From Desulfovibrionales bacterium (GTDB lineage: Bacteria > Desulfobacterota > Desulfovibrionia > Desulfovibrionales > Desulfonatronaceae): a stretch of DNA of 64,000 bases. The position numbers and the translations under genes were made by a program. Below the pieces are notes generated by a model. The model did no database searches. It saw only the letters and a list, made by a program, of their open reading frames with translations, and was not told the DNA's origin. The stretch lies in assembly GCA_007693505.1 (NCBI GenBank), contig REDL01000059.1:1-64000 (forward strand), read 5' to 3'. Below are positions 1 to 8,250 of this stretch, in pieces (the stretch's first letter is position 1; every line of letters starts with the position of its first letter).

Positions 1-181
1 ACTCAATAGCGCTGACAGGCCCGATGTGCCGGAGTATGTTGTGCCGTATCCGCCTGATGGCCCTCTCGGTCGCGTTGGACCGGGCACGGTTGGGCCGATT
101 GCTCGACTTGTCATGCTGATGGAACAGGGCGTTGATCTCGCTGACTGACATGTCCGACACATCCTTGTCGAAAAAATGCAT
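1..181 (-). CDS. Hypothetical protein, N-terminal part, cut by window edge
   Basis: An open frame begins with ATG at 181 and runs off the left edge, giving about 60 residues. A GGAGG ribosome binding site lies a few bases upstream of the ATG, which supports a real gene. The visible part starts MHFFDKDVSDMSVSEIN and continues into an Arg/Asn-rich basic stretch (NRPNRARSNATERAIRRIRHN). I do not recognise the family. It is the last visible member of a minus-strand series of small genes starting at 1080. Confidence 0.55.
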   Translation of the reverse strand, partial: MHFFDKDVSDMSVSEINALFHQHDKSSNRPNRARSNATERAIRRIRHNILRHIGPVSAIE

Positions 182-229
182 AGCAAAACCTCCATCATGG
201 GGCAAAAAGCCAGATTTTTTTCATGAATT

Positions 230-448
230 TCAAGTTGATACATTTCCATCTCGATGCCTGCGGCCAAGCTGGTCGGAAAATGCCTCCCTCTCGGTGTGGG
301 GCTTGTTTGTTCGCGGGAACGCGGAAATCGCGATGATCATGCATGCAAGAAAGACGAGGCCCATGCCAATGAGATTGTGGACAAACATAAATTCTCTCCA
401 GGGGATTACCCATATGGGCACTACGAAAATGGCCATTTTTTCGATCAA
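230..448 (-). CDS. Small putative membrane protein (72 aa)
   Basis: The frame begins with TTG at 448; an in-frame ATG at 436 is an alternative. Residues of roughly 5-45 are hydrophobic in two stretches (MAIFVVPIWVIPW and GMGLVFLACMIIAISAF), so one or two membrane segments are likely, followed by a charged tail. It lies 19 bases after the 84-residue gene on the same strand, suggesting cotranscription. No clear Shine-Dalgarno sequence precedes either start, so confidence is moderate. Family not recognised. Confidence 0.4.
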   Translation of the reverse strand: MIEKMAIFVVPIWVIPWREFMFVHNLIGMGLVFLACMIIAISAFPRTNKPHTEREAFSDQLGRRHRDGNVST

Positions 449-467
449 AATTCAATTACCCGCATCC

Positions 468-722
468 TTATATCGCACCGTGCAGACGAAACATGTACCA
501 GACATCCTCACACAGCCAATCCACTGTCACCCGGGAATCATAAATTCCGAGGAAATTTTCTGGATAGGTCTGGAGCAGCCTGGCATATTTTTTTGTTTCC
601 GCACCAACCACCTGATGGTCGGTGCAGCTGAACAGAAAAACAGCTTTTGGTTGACGCGTATTGTGAATTTTCTCAATACAAGCAGAGGCCACGTCTTCCG
701 CGGAGCAGGTTATTTTTTTCAT
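468..722 (-). CDS. Hypothetical protein (84 aa)
   Basis: The ATG at 722 is preceded by a strong purine-rich site (GGAAGGAAGAG). The protein has no signal peptide or membrane segment. It carries three Cys residues in its first half (C6, C15, C33) and the stretch FLFSCTDHQVVGAETKKYARLL followed by an aromatic-rich tail; the spacing is not a known metal site I can name. It sits between a terminator-like hairpin (768-815) and the small membrane protein. Family not recognised. Confidence 0.55.
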   Translation of the reverse strand: MKKITCSAEDVASACIEKIHNTRQPKAVFLFSCTDHQVVGAETKKYARLLQTYPENFLGIYDSRVTVDWLCEDVWYMFRLHGAI

Positions 723-767
723 TGTTGTCTCTTCCTTCCAAAAAAGAGGATCGTTGCTTTCTAAAAT

Positions 768-815
768 GAAAGCGGGTTCCAGAGAAGAAGAATCGACTTC
801 CTGAAACCCGCTTTC
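768..815 (-). terminator. Hairpin after the 835-1080 gene
   Basis: Eleven-base arms GAAAGCGGGTT (768-778) and AACCCGCTTTC (805-815) pair perfectly around a 26-base loop. It lies directly downstream of the minus-strand gene ending at 835. The run after the hairpin on the minus strand is only ATTTTAG, so termination may be partial and the two downstream small genes may still be read through. Confidence 0.6.
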
Positions 816-834
816 CTATTGCGGCACGTTCTGA

Positions 835-1080
835 TTACTGCATCACAGGGACGCGAACGACCTGCTCACCGACCTGAACGTCAACATGCAGGTCCGAAAC
901 TTCCTTGATCGTCCCCTGATGGGCATCTCCCTGACATTCCTCTGTCGTCTTCACGATGCTCATTTCACCTTCATGGATGCAAACCACAACATCCTGGCCA
1001 TTTTCAAACGTTGCCGCGACGATGGCAAAGGGAATCATGATTACCAAGCCCAGAACGACACCAGTGATAAATCCTCTCAT
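835..1080 (-). CDS. Small membrane-anchored or exported protein (81 aa)
   Basis: The start ATG at 1080 follows a clear GGAGG site. Residues 4-24 (FITGVVLGLVIMIPFAIVAAT) form an uncleaved anchor or signal sequence. The rest is a small hydrophilic domain with two Cys (in VVCIHEG and EECQGD), which would face the periplasm. A 19-base perfect palindrome at 1101-1119 lies just upstream and could control it. Family not recognised; I see no catalytic motif. Confidence 0.6.
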   Translation of the reverse strand: MRGFITGVVLGLVIMIPFAIVAATFENGQDVVVCIHEGEMSIVKTTEECQGDAHQGTIKEVSDLHVDVQVGEQVVRVPVMQ

Positions 1081-1100
1081 AGCACCTCCAACTCATTTAT

Positions 1101-1119
1101 TCGCGTCGTGACGACGCGA
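1101..1119. promoter_or_regulatory. Perfect 19-base palindrome, candidate operator
   Basis: TCGCGTCGT-G-ACGACGCGA is a 9-1-9 perfect inverted repeat about 20 bases upstream of the minus-strand start at 1080. Position and symmetry fit a repressor site for the small-protein gene. It could also serve the divergent kinase gene, although that start is 360 bases away. Confidence 0.45.
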
Positions 1120-1475
1120 CGGTTCGGAAGACATGCCCCAGCCCCAATGACCGGCGACGAATCCAACATAGCAACCCTCGTGCCACCTAAAACTCGTTGA
1201 TATTATAAAACTTTTATTTAATTTCCGGAAGAATACGCGCATCTGGCGTACACTGGTTTCATTTTTTGCACAGCCGGGCAGTCCATTTTCAATACCGCGG
1301 CTTGTTTTCGAAGCTCAATTTATCCGCTTTTGAGATCCCTCTTTTTTTGAGGCGAGGGGGTCGGTTTCGCCATGTGGACATTAATGCTGTGGTTGTGATC
1401 TCTGATCCGGCCTGCCAAGATGGTGGCGAGGCATGGGTACCGCAACGCAACACCAAAGGCAGAGAGGCAATCGGC
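1120..1475. other. Intergenic region between divergent genes
   Basis: No convincing gene is seen. An AT-rich patch near 1198-1225 (TTGATATTATAAAAC...) is the best promoter candidate. The frame that continues into the kinase is open back to 1266, but residues encoded before 1476 look non-coding and the ATG at 1476 has its own AGAGAGG site. Confidence 0.4.
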
Positions 1476-2912
1476 ATGGCATCCAGACCGCTGCGCATCG
1501 GAATCACGACGAAACTCCTGGCCTGGAGTCTCGCCCTGATCACGATCTTTTACATTATAACTTTTGCTCTTTTCTTGGGGATCAAGGGGATCGTCTCTAC
1601 CTCAGGGCGGATCGTCAATGAAGACTTCGCGACGATCACCCAATCTGACCACGTCATGGATACCCTTCTGAGTTATCTTGAAAATCTGCGGAAGTACGAG
1701 ATATTAGGGCGAGAAGAATATCTATCGGCTTCGCGGGATCACTTGGAAAATCTCCAACTCCTGGTTGGTGGAACCGTCATCCGCAGGGACCATTCTCCGG
1801 GCCTTTTCTCCTTGCAAACAGACCTTGCAAAATATTTGCACAATGGGAATCATGGACTCTTCCCCGATGAAGATGAGGCCGAGCGCTGGATATCCTTGGT
1901 TTCGATGGACCGCATGGATCGCTTTGAGCGGATAAATACAAGCGTGCAGAATATTTACGCCAAAGGGGCTGCGGCATATCGCTGGGGCCTCATCGGACTT
2001 GCGGCAGCAACCTTTTTGGGGATTGCCGCAAGTCTAGGCGTCGCCCTGCACCTGCATCGATCCTTGCGGGCAATCCGGCAGGGCATTGGCAGGATGACCC
2101 ATAATGAAGAGTTTCAGCCGATTTGCACGAATTCCTCAGATGAACTTGGGGAACTGGCTGAAGCGTTCAATGCCATGGCCGAGCGCCTGGAGGTGGAAGC
2201 CCGAATGCGCGCGGAGTTCATATCCATGCTTAGCCACGAAATCCGTACTCCGCTGACGAGCATCCGGGAAGCTATCAGCCTCGTCCAAGACGGGGTTCTG
2301 GGCCCTGTTGACCAACGCCAGTCAGCCTACCTGGATATCGCCCAGAAGGAGGCCAACAGACTTTCCGATCTTCTCTCAAAATTGATGCAAATCTCCAATC
2401 TGGGTTCAAAAGGAATTGAACTCCATATCCAAGCCTTGCCCCTGCGGAATCTGGTTCAAGAAGCCATTCTGCGGGTCCAACCCATTGCCGTGAAAAAATC
2501 CATAACCATTGCTCCGCCGGACTTGGAAGAGAATACCTGGGTTTTGGCCGACAAGGAGCATATTCAGCAAGTACTCTTTAACCTGTTGGGAAATGCCCTG
2601 AAGTTCACACCCACGGACTCCCTGGTTACAATCAGCACCACGATGCGGAAGGTTTCCAATACGGTGAAAATCTGTGTCACGGACCAAGGGCCGGGAATTC
2701 CGCTCCAAGAGCAAAAATATGTCTTTGAGCGTTTCTACCGTGGAAAGAGCATCCAAAAAATTACCGATGGCGCCGGATTGGGGCTCAGCATTTCCCGGCA
2801 GATCATCGAAGCCCATTCAGGAGAAATATGGCTGGAAGAAACGGCACCAACCGGAAGTGCCTTCTGTTTCACACTCCTCTTGGCTACGGACCGACATTTC
2901 GAGGGGTCATGA
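1476..2912 (+). CDS. glrK: Membrane sensor histidine kinase, QseE/GlrK type
   Basis: Two membrane segments (about residues 15-38 and 168-195) enclose a periplasmic sensing region of roughly 130 residues. A HAMP linker follows, then a HisKA domain with the H-box SMLSHEIRTPLTSIRE and a HATPase domain with the N-box NLLGNALKF, the G1 box DQGPGIP and the G2 box GAGLGLSIS. It should autophosphorylate on the H-box His and pass phosphate to the regulator at 3511. The gene order kinase, small lipoprotein, sigma-54 regulator matches qseE-qseG-qseF (glrK-yfhG-glrR) of enterobacteria. The start at 1476 was chosen for its AGAGAGG site. The stop overlaps the next start (ATGA). Confidence 0.85.
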   Translation: MASRPLRIGITTKLLAWSLALITIFYIITFALFLGIKGIVSTSGRIVNEDFATITQSDHVMDTLLSYLENLRKYEILGREEYLSASRDHLENLQLLVGGTVIRRDHSPGLFSLQTDLAKYLHNGNHGLFPDEDEAERWISLVSMDRMDRFERINTSVQNIYAKGAAAYRWGLIGLAAATFLGIAASLGVALHLHRSLRAIRQGIGRMTHNEEFQPICTNSSDELGELAEAFNAMAERLEVEARMRAEFISMLSHEIRTPLTSIREAISLVQDGVLGPVDQRQSAYLDIAQKEANRLSDLLSKLMQISNLGSKGIELHIQALPLRNLVQEAILRVQPIAVKKSITIAPPDLEENTWVLADKEHIQQVLFNLLGNALKFTPTDSLVTISTTMRKVSNTVKICVTDQGPGIPLQEQKYVFERFYRGKSIQKITDGAGLGLSISRQIIEAHSGEIWLEETAPTGSAFCFTLLLATDRHFEGS

Positions 2913-3514
2913 AACAATTGCTTCGAACCACTGCTCTCTTTCTCGGGATGTTCCTGATCCCAATCTTCTGGGGCTGCACACCCGCAACAGCACCCTGGAG
3001 ACTGGACAGAAGCATTTCACGACCTGCGGTAACCGAGCTGGACTGGAGCCTGGGTCATGAACGGCTGGCACGGGCATTGAGTGCCTACCAGCGTGCGGAC
3101 TACGTTGAAGCGCGATCACTGTTCCTGCGGGTAGCCTTGGAAACGGATACGGTGGATGTCCTGGACAGGACGATGCTGGGAGCGGTTCTTTCCGGCTTGT
3201 TGTCTGCCGAGAACGCGGAGGAAGTCACACGACATTTGCTTGATTTTGATAATATTGCCTCTGAACTTGATACAGATGGCGGAATCATCACACCGGATCT
3301 CCTGCGGCCCATACTTCAGTTTGCCCTCGCATTCCATGAGGAACAACGGAGCAACCGCAAGTTGCGTGATGACTTTGAGGGCAAGTCCAGGCAGGTCGCT
3401 GCCCTGAAGAGCGAGATTTCCCTGTTGCGAACCCAGATCCAGGAATTGGAGGCCTTGTTTCAGTTTCTCGAGCAACAAAAACGTCAACTCACCATACCTG
3501 GGAGCGTCCGTTGA
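2909..3514 (+). CDS. QseG-like outer-membrane lipoprotein of the two-component system
   Basis: The ATG at 2909 overlaps the kinase stop and follows a GAGGGG site. The N-terminus is a lipoprotein signal (LFLGMFLIPIFWGC, lipid-modified Cys around residue 21). The mature part is helical, with a C-terminal coiled coil (KSRQVAALKSEISLLRTQIQELEALFQF). Its position between kinase and regulator matches QseG/YfhG, which in enterobacteria supports the sensor kinase from the envelope. That role here is inferred from position and lipoprotein character rather than clear sequence identity. Confidence 0.7.
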   Translation: MKQLLRTTALFLGMFLIPIFWGCTPATAPWRLDRSISRPAVTELDWSLGHERLARALSAYQRADYVEARSLFLRVALETDTVDVLDRTMLGAVLSGLLSAENAEEVTRHLLDFDNIASELDTDGGIITPDLLRPILQFALAFHEEQRSNRKLRDDFEGKSRQVAALKSEISLLRTQIQELEALFQFLEQQKRQLTIPGSVR

Positions 3515-4878
3515 GTCAGGGAGACAATCAATCAAGCCATTGCGTGCTCGTGGTGGATGACGACCCAAACATTCTCCACTTGCTGGAGACGAGATTGGCT
3601 TCAGCCGGCTTTTGCGTCACCACCGCCCACGACGGTCATGAGGCGTTGACCCGGTTGCACGAACATACCGTTGACCTGGTACTTTCGGATATCCGAATGC
3701 CCGGGCTGAGCGGCCAGGAGCTTTTGCGGGAAATTCGGGAACAGTGGCCGGGGTTGCCGGTTATTTTGCTGACGGCCTACGGCCGCATTCCCGAGGCCGT
3801 GGCGTCGGTCCAACAGGGAGCGGCCGACTACCTGACCAAGCCCTTCGATGGGCGGGAACTTGTTGCCAAGGTCCAGGAGGTGCTTGCCGGAAGGCCCTGC
3901 ACTCGCCCTCAGAGCCATGTGCCCTCCGAGTTGACGGATATCGGCCTGGTGGCCGGGCAAAGTCCGGCCATGGCCAAACTGCTGACATTGGTCAAACGTG
4001 TTGCCCCCAGTGACGTCACCGTGCTTCTTGAGGGAGAATCCGGGACAGGCAAGGAGCTTGTCGCAGGGCTGTTGCATCAGCTGAGCAGACGGGCAAACGG
4101 ACCGTTGGTAGTGGTTGATTGCGGCTCAACACAGCCGACATTGTTGGAGAGCGAACTCTTCGGACACATCAAAGGGGCATTCACCCATGCCATGCAGGAA
4201 AAGCAGGGTCTGATCCAGGCAGCCAACGAAGGGACTTTATTCCTGGATGAGATAGGTAACATTTCCATGGAGATGCAGACACGATTGCTGCGTTTTCTGC
4301 AGGAAAAAACCGTCCGGAGGCTCGGAGATGTGCACACCACCAAGGTCAACTGCAGGGTTGTCGCGGCCACCAATGCCGACTTGGCGGCCATGGTTGCCCA
4401 GGGTACATTCCGGGAAGATCTGTATTACCGCTTGAAGGTCGTTCGGGTGCATGTCCCGCCGCTACGGGACCGACGGGAAGATATCCCCGCTTTGGCGCAG
4501 TATTTTTTAGCCTCCTTCTCAAGGCAATCCGATATACCCTGTCCCGGTCTTTCGGAGGCCGCCCTGCATCGCCTGAAGAAACACTCCTGGCCGGGAAATG
4601 TCCGTGAACTCCGTCACGTCTTGGAGGTGTCCGCCCTTCTTTCTGACAATCCATTGCTTTCAGCGGAAAGCCTGCACATGGAGCCGTCAACGCAGCAGCC
4701 TGAGGACACAGTGCTTTCCCTGGATGAAAGTGAGCGCAATGCTCTTGTCCGAGCTTTGAAACACGTGAATTGGGTCCAAAAGGATGCCGCCGACCTTCTG
4801 GGCATCAGCCGAAGGGCGATGCACTACAAAGTACGGAAATATGGAATTGATATTCCCAAGCGAGGAGAGAAGTTCTGA
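3511..4878 (+). CDS. glrR: Sigma-54-dependent response regulator, QseF/GlrR type
   Basis: The protein (455 aa) has three parts. A receiver domain (about 10-125) has the DDD acidic pocket, phospho-acceptor Asp in LVLSDIRMPG and Lys in YLTKPF. An AAA+ domain (about 150-375) has Walker A GESGTGKE and Walker B TLFLDEIG. A Fis-type helix-turn-helix follows (KDAADLLGISRRAMHYKVRKYG). The sigma-54-contacting GAFTGA loop reads GAFTHA here, an unusual change at the second Gly. The TTG start at 3511 overlaps the lipoprotein stop and has GGGAG upstream. It is the output of the kinase at 1476. Confidence 0.88.
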   Translation: MSQGDNQSSHCVLVVDDDPNILHLLETRLASAGFCVTTAHDGHEALTRLHEHTVDLVLSDIRMPGLSGQELLREIREQWPGLPVILLTAYGRIPEAVASVQQGAADYLTKPFDGRELVAKVQEVLAGRPCTRPQSHVPSELTDIGLVAGQSPAMAKLLTLVKRVAPSDVTVLLEGESGTGKELVAGLLHQLSRRANGPLVVVDCGSTQPTLLESELFGHIKGAFTHAMQEKQGLIQAANEGTLFLDEIGNISMEMQTRLLRFLQEKTVRRLGDVHTTKVNCRVVAATNADLAAMVAQGTFREDLYYRLKVVRVHVPPLRDRREDIPALAQYFLASFSRQSDIPCPGLSEAALHRLKKHSWPGNVRELRHVLEVSALLSDNPLLSAESLHMEPSTQQPEDTVLSLDESERNALVRALKHVNWVQKDAADLLGISRRAMHYKVRKYGIDIPKRGEKF

Positions 4879-5010
4879 GCCACGATTAAAGAGCGCACGG
4901 GCCGTTGAGCGGGAAAGGAGCAGTCAGGAACAGGAGGCAATGAAGGCTATCACCGGCCCCCAAAAGGCATCCCGGAGAGCACCCCGGCATTTCCTTTAAG
5001 TTGCAGCAAA

Positions 5011-5265
5011 CTATGACTTGCTGTCCGGCAGGGTGACGTTGAACTCCAGGACTTCGCAATCACCGTCACGGTTCACATCGACGTTGATATGTTCCAACTC
5101 AACATGGACGTACTTCTGGACTACAAGCAGAATTTCCTGACGTAACTTGGGAAGAAAATCATAGCCCGAGTTTTGGGCGCGTTCATGAGCCACGATGATC
5201 TGCAAGCGGTTCTTGGCAACCTGGGCCGTGGCTTTTTTTGATCGAAAATAACTGAAAATACCCAT
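5011..5265 (-). CDS. minE: Cell division topological specificity factor MinE
   Basis: At 84 residues it is the normal MinE length. The N-terminal part (about 16-30, VAKNRLQIIVAHERA) is the MinD-contacting helix/strand that triggers MinD ATPase, and the rest is the dimerisation domain. With MinC and MinD it places the division septum at midcell. It is the last gene of minCDE, starting one base after the minD stop. Confidence 0.95.
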   Translation of the reverse strand: MGIFSYFRSKKATAQVAKNRLQIIVAHERAQNSGYDFLPKLRQEILLVVQKYVHVELEHINVDVNRDGDCEVLEFNVTLPDSKS

Positions 5266-5266
5266 C

Positions 5267-6073
5267 TCAGCCTCCCAGCAATCGCGAAAAGAACCCTTTT
5301 TTCACCGGCTTGATGAAGCGCTGGGGAACGTCCTCCCCAAGCAATCTGGACACGGCGTCGTCGTAAGCCTGGCCGGCGTCGCTGACTTCGTCCAGGATGA
5401 CCGGCTCGCCGGAGTTGGAGGCAGTCAAAACAGCCTTGGACTCCGGAATAACCCCCAACAAGGGGATGGCCAATATTTCCTGAACGTCCTCCACACTGAG
5501 CATGTCCCCGCGCTGGACACGTTCGGGGTCGTAGCGGGTCAGCAGCAGATGTTCTTTGACCACTTCGCCATTCTTGGCCTTGACGGTCTTGCTCTGCAAC
5601 AGTCCCAAAATCCGGTCCGAATCACGAACCGAAGAGACTTCAGGGTTGGTGACCACGATAGCCTCATCAGCAAAGTGCATGGCCATCAAGGCTCCATGTT
5701 CAATGCCCGCCGGGGAATCGCAAATGATGAACTCGAAACGACTGGACAATTCTTCCAGCACCTTGGCCACGCCATCTTGATGTAGCGCCTCCTTGTCCTT
5801 GGTCTGGGAGGCGGGAAGAATATAGAGGTTTTCCACGCGCTTGTCCCGGATCAGGGCCTGGTTCAAGGTGGCGTCGCCCTGGATGACGTTCACGAAGTCG
5901 TAAACCACCCGCCGCTCACAGCCCATGATAAGGTCCAGGTTACGCAAGCCGACGTCGAAATCCAGGACAGCGGTTTGAAAACCACGTCGCGCCAGCCCTG
6001 TGGCCAACGACGCACTGGAAGTGGTTTTTCCAACCCCTCCCTTTCCGGAAGTGACAACGATAATTTTGCCCAC
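5267..6073 (-). CDS. minD: Septum site-determining ATPase MinD
   Basis: The deviant Walker A motif GKGGVGKTTSS near residue 10 carries the two lysines typical of MinD/ParA ATPases, and the switch region DSPAGIE is present. The C-terminus (PVKKGFFSRLLGG) is the amphipathic membrane-targeting helix. It binds ATP, dimerises on the inner membrane, recruits MinC and is released by MinE. The GTG start at 6073 follows AGGAGG. It lies between minC and minE. Confidence 0.97.
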   Translation of the reverse strand: MGKIIVVTSGKGGVGKTTSSASLATGLARRGFQTAVLDFDVGLRNLDLIMGCERRVVYDFVNVIQGDATLNQALIRDKRVENLYILPASQTKDKEALHQDGVAKVLEELSSRFEFIICDSPAGIEHGALMAMHFADEAIVVTNPEVSSVRDSDRILGLLQSKTVKAKNGEVVKEHLLLTRYDPERVQRGDMLSVEDVQEILAIPLLGVIPESKAVLTASNSGEPVILDEVSDAGQAYDDAVSRLLGEDVPQRFIKPVKKGFFSRLLGG

Positions 6074-6139
6074 GGTTCCTCCTGGTCTTGAATGGCGTTC
6101 AGGCAGTTTGAGAGTTTGGCAAGGAAGGCATGGACCGGG

Positions 6140-6826
6140 TCACATTGCCTCGACCAACAACTGCCGGCCGGCAAGTCGAATCTGAACCTGTCGACCGAGC
6201 ATGTCCTCGGGCAGGTCCTCACTGACCTGGTAGTATCCGGCTACGGAAATCAGGTCAGCACGCAGTTCCTTGCAGAAAATCCGCGCGCTTTCGTTGCCCA
6301 TCACACCGGCCAAAGCCCGGCCGCGCAGTGGCGCATAAATATGCACGTTGCCGTCCGCAATCACTTCGGCACCGGGTCCAACAGGCGCCAGGATGATTAA
6401 ATCACGGCCCTTGGCGTAGATCTGCTGCCCGGAGCGAACCGGCTTTTCCACGAGCATGGCCTGTTTTTCCTGGGCTGCACAGGCGGGCTGCTCGCTTTGA
6501 ACCGATACTGCAGACTGCTTGCCGACGGGAAATACGCCCAAATACAAATTGGGAGCAAGACGTTCCTGGTATTCGTTACCGCCTTGAATGCCGACGGGCA
6601 TCAGGCCCTTCTCCCGCAAGGTCCGGACAAGTCCTTGTAAATTGATGCTTTCGCGCAACTCCCCCAAACCGCTCAGATCAACGATAACGGCCATGTTGCG
6701 GAAAAAGTCCGGGGTCTGGCTCAGCCGTTTTTCCACATCCGCCATCAACACATCAAGGTGCGGCGTCAACGGCCTGAAAAGAGTGCACGGAGCGACTTTC
6801 CCCCGGATTTCAAAGGCAGCGGTCAC
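6140..6826 (-). CDS. minC: Septum site-determining protein MinC
   Basis: The N-terminal domain (about 1-100) has the FtsZ-inhibiting fold. A low-conservation linker is followed by the C-terminal beta-helix (about 125-225), with the family signature around VRSGQQIYAKGRDL and APLRGRALAG, which binds MinD and self-dimerises. GTG start at 6826 with GGAG upstream. First gene of minCDE; a 66-base gap separates it from minD. The 226 bases between it and larB contain no gene I can support and probably hold the min promoter. Confidence 0.94.
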   Translation of the reverse strand: MTAAFEIRGKVAPCTLFRPLTPHLDVLMADVEKRLSQTPDFFRNMAVIVDLSGLGELRESINLQGLVRTLREKGLMPVGIQGGNEYQERLAPNLYLGVFPVGKQSAVSVQSEQPACAAQEKQAMLVEKPVRSGQQIYAKGRDLIILAPVGPGAEVIADGNVHIYAPLRGRALAGVMGNESARIFCKELRADLISVAGYYQVSEDLPEDMLGRQVQIRLAGRQLLVEAM

Positions 6827-7052
6827 GTACTAGTCTCCGATAATTGCCGGAGCCAACTCTCGGCTGAAAAGGGGAAGACGGGGCGCTGGGCGTGCTTGGT
6901 CATGGCGGCAAGGTGTACAGCGGGACGCGCGCGAAGACAAGCCCACAATAGGGCTCTCAGAAGGCCCCCTGATCGGCCATCAGATCGGCCATCAGCGCCC
7001 CCCCCAGGCGGCTCATCTGAATCCCGGCAAAAAGCGCTTTCCTACGGGCTGA

Positions 7053-7829
7053 TCAAGATGCGCACTCGAACTGGGCCAGTATTTTCGCGGCCATGCAGGC
7101 AGCGCCGTATCCATTATCGATGTTCAGGACGGCAATCCCCGGAGCACAGGAATTGAGCATGGCCATTAGCGCTGCCAGACCTTGAAAACTGGCTCCATAC
7201 CCCACTGAGGTGGGCACCGCGAGGATCGGTTTTCCGGTCAGCCCGGCCAAAACGCTGGGCAAAGCCCCTTCCATTCCGGCGACCACGATCAGCAGTTTGG
7301 CTCGGAACAAGGTTTCCATGTGGGGCTGCAAGCGATGCAGGCCGGCCACGCCCACGTCACTGACCAGCCCTGTGTCCAGTCCCAAAAACGCGGCAGTACC
7401 AAAGGCCTCCAGGGCCACCGGCAAGTCCGCGGCCCCAGCGCAGGCAACAATAACCGCGCCTTGCCTCTGCCAGGGCTCATCTACCGGCAATTCCATTCCA
7501 AGGCTGAAAAGTCGGGCCCGGGCCCAGTACGTCCCCTGGGGATAGGTCGAACGGAGCGCATCGGCTTGCTCCGGATTGACCCGCGTGGCCAACACCGGAG
7601 AACCGGAGGCGGCCAGCCCTCCCACGGCCCTGACCATCTGTTCCGGATCCTTGCCTTGGCCAAAAACCGTTTCTCCGTGGCCCGTGCGCAAAGCCCGGTG
7701 GGTGTCCAGATTCACACCGCACCCGACCTCCATAAAGGGTGTGTACCTAAGACTCTCCAAGGCCTTGTCCGGCGTGGTCCGTCCCTGGGCCACGTCATCA
7801 AACAAGCGGCGCATCGCTGTTATTTCCAT
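7053..7829 (-). CDS. larB: LarB, nickel-pincer cofactor biosynthesis carboxylase
   Basis: The 258-residue protein matches the LarB/PurE-like family: the C-terminal half has the PurE-type core (GAADLPVALEA, DVGVAGLHRL, VVAGMEGALPSVLAGL, PVPTS-like VPTSVGYGASFQG). In LarB this domain carboxylates and hydrolyses nicotinate adenine dinucleotide as the first step of the nickel-pincer nucleotide of lactate racemase and related LarA enzymes. RBS GAGGAAAT precedes ATG 7829. No larA, larC or larE is visible in the window, so the partners must lie elsewhere. Confidence 0.88.
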   Translation of the reverse strand: MEITAMRRLFDDVAQGRTTPDKALESLRYTPFMEVGCGVNLDTHRALRTGHGETVFGQGKDPEQMVRAVGGLAASGSPVLATRVNPEQADALRSTYPQGTYWARARLFSLGMELPVDEPWQRQGAVIVACAGAADLPVALEAFGTAAFLGLDTGLVSDVGVAGLHRLQPHMETLFRAKLLIVVAGMEGALPSVLAGLTGKPILAVPTSVGYGASFQGLAALMAMLNSCAPGIAVLNIDNGYGAACMAAKILAQFECAS

Positions 7830-8250
7830 AGGATTTCCTCGTTGAAATCAACTTACAGCAAGATTTCCACAGCGCAACTCCCCGCAGCGAAGTGGGATGA
7901 TGCGGGGAACGCTGCAAGGAAAAGTGGTTATCTGGTTGAGAAAGTTCTTATTTGGCAGTCCGTTCAAAAACCCCAAATGCAAGGAGCAATCCGCTACTTG
8001 CTGGAGAGTTTCATACCTATTTCGAGAAAACGTCTTTGACAAAAGTACGAGCCGGAGCAGCGACACAGCAATTGGGAGTTTTTCAACTGACTGCTCTGGT
8101 AGGCAGCGAGTATAGGTGTCCCGTTCCAGGACCACAAGACCCGCAATAGGTCTGCGACGGCACATGGCTTGATCGTAACGTGCCGATGGACGGGGTTATA
8201 GGCCAGAGAGAGCCAATGATAGGGGGCGCCAGCGGATTTTATTTACAATT
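7830..8250. other. Intergenic region between larB and ablB holding a 138-bp repeat
   Basis: This stretch lacks a supportable gene. It is mostly occupied by one copy of the 138-bp palindromic element (7956-8093). The remaining flanks show no hairpin or conserved motif I can name. Confidence 0.6.
7956..8093 (-). repeat. 138-bp MITE-like palindromic element, copy A
   Basis: Begins CAGTCCGTTCAAAAA and ends TTTTTCAACTGACTG, so the termini are inverted repeats. It aligns along its whole length, in reverse orientation, with the copies at 14323-14460 and 33958-34095 and is the most diverged of the three. The inner palindrome arms (CCGGCACTTA in the other copies) are degraded here to CCGCTACTTG and GTACGAGCCGG. 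There is no coding capacity, so any mobility would need a transposase from elsewhere. Confidence 0.85.

Noticed and set aside
4940-4999. 19-residue frame after glrR with an AGGAGG site
   Set aside because: The start looks good, but the peptide (MKAITGPQKASRRAPRHFL) has no recognisable feature and is too short to support without conservation data.
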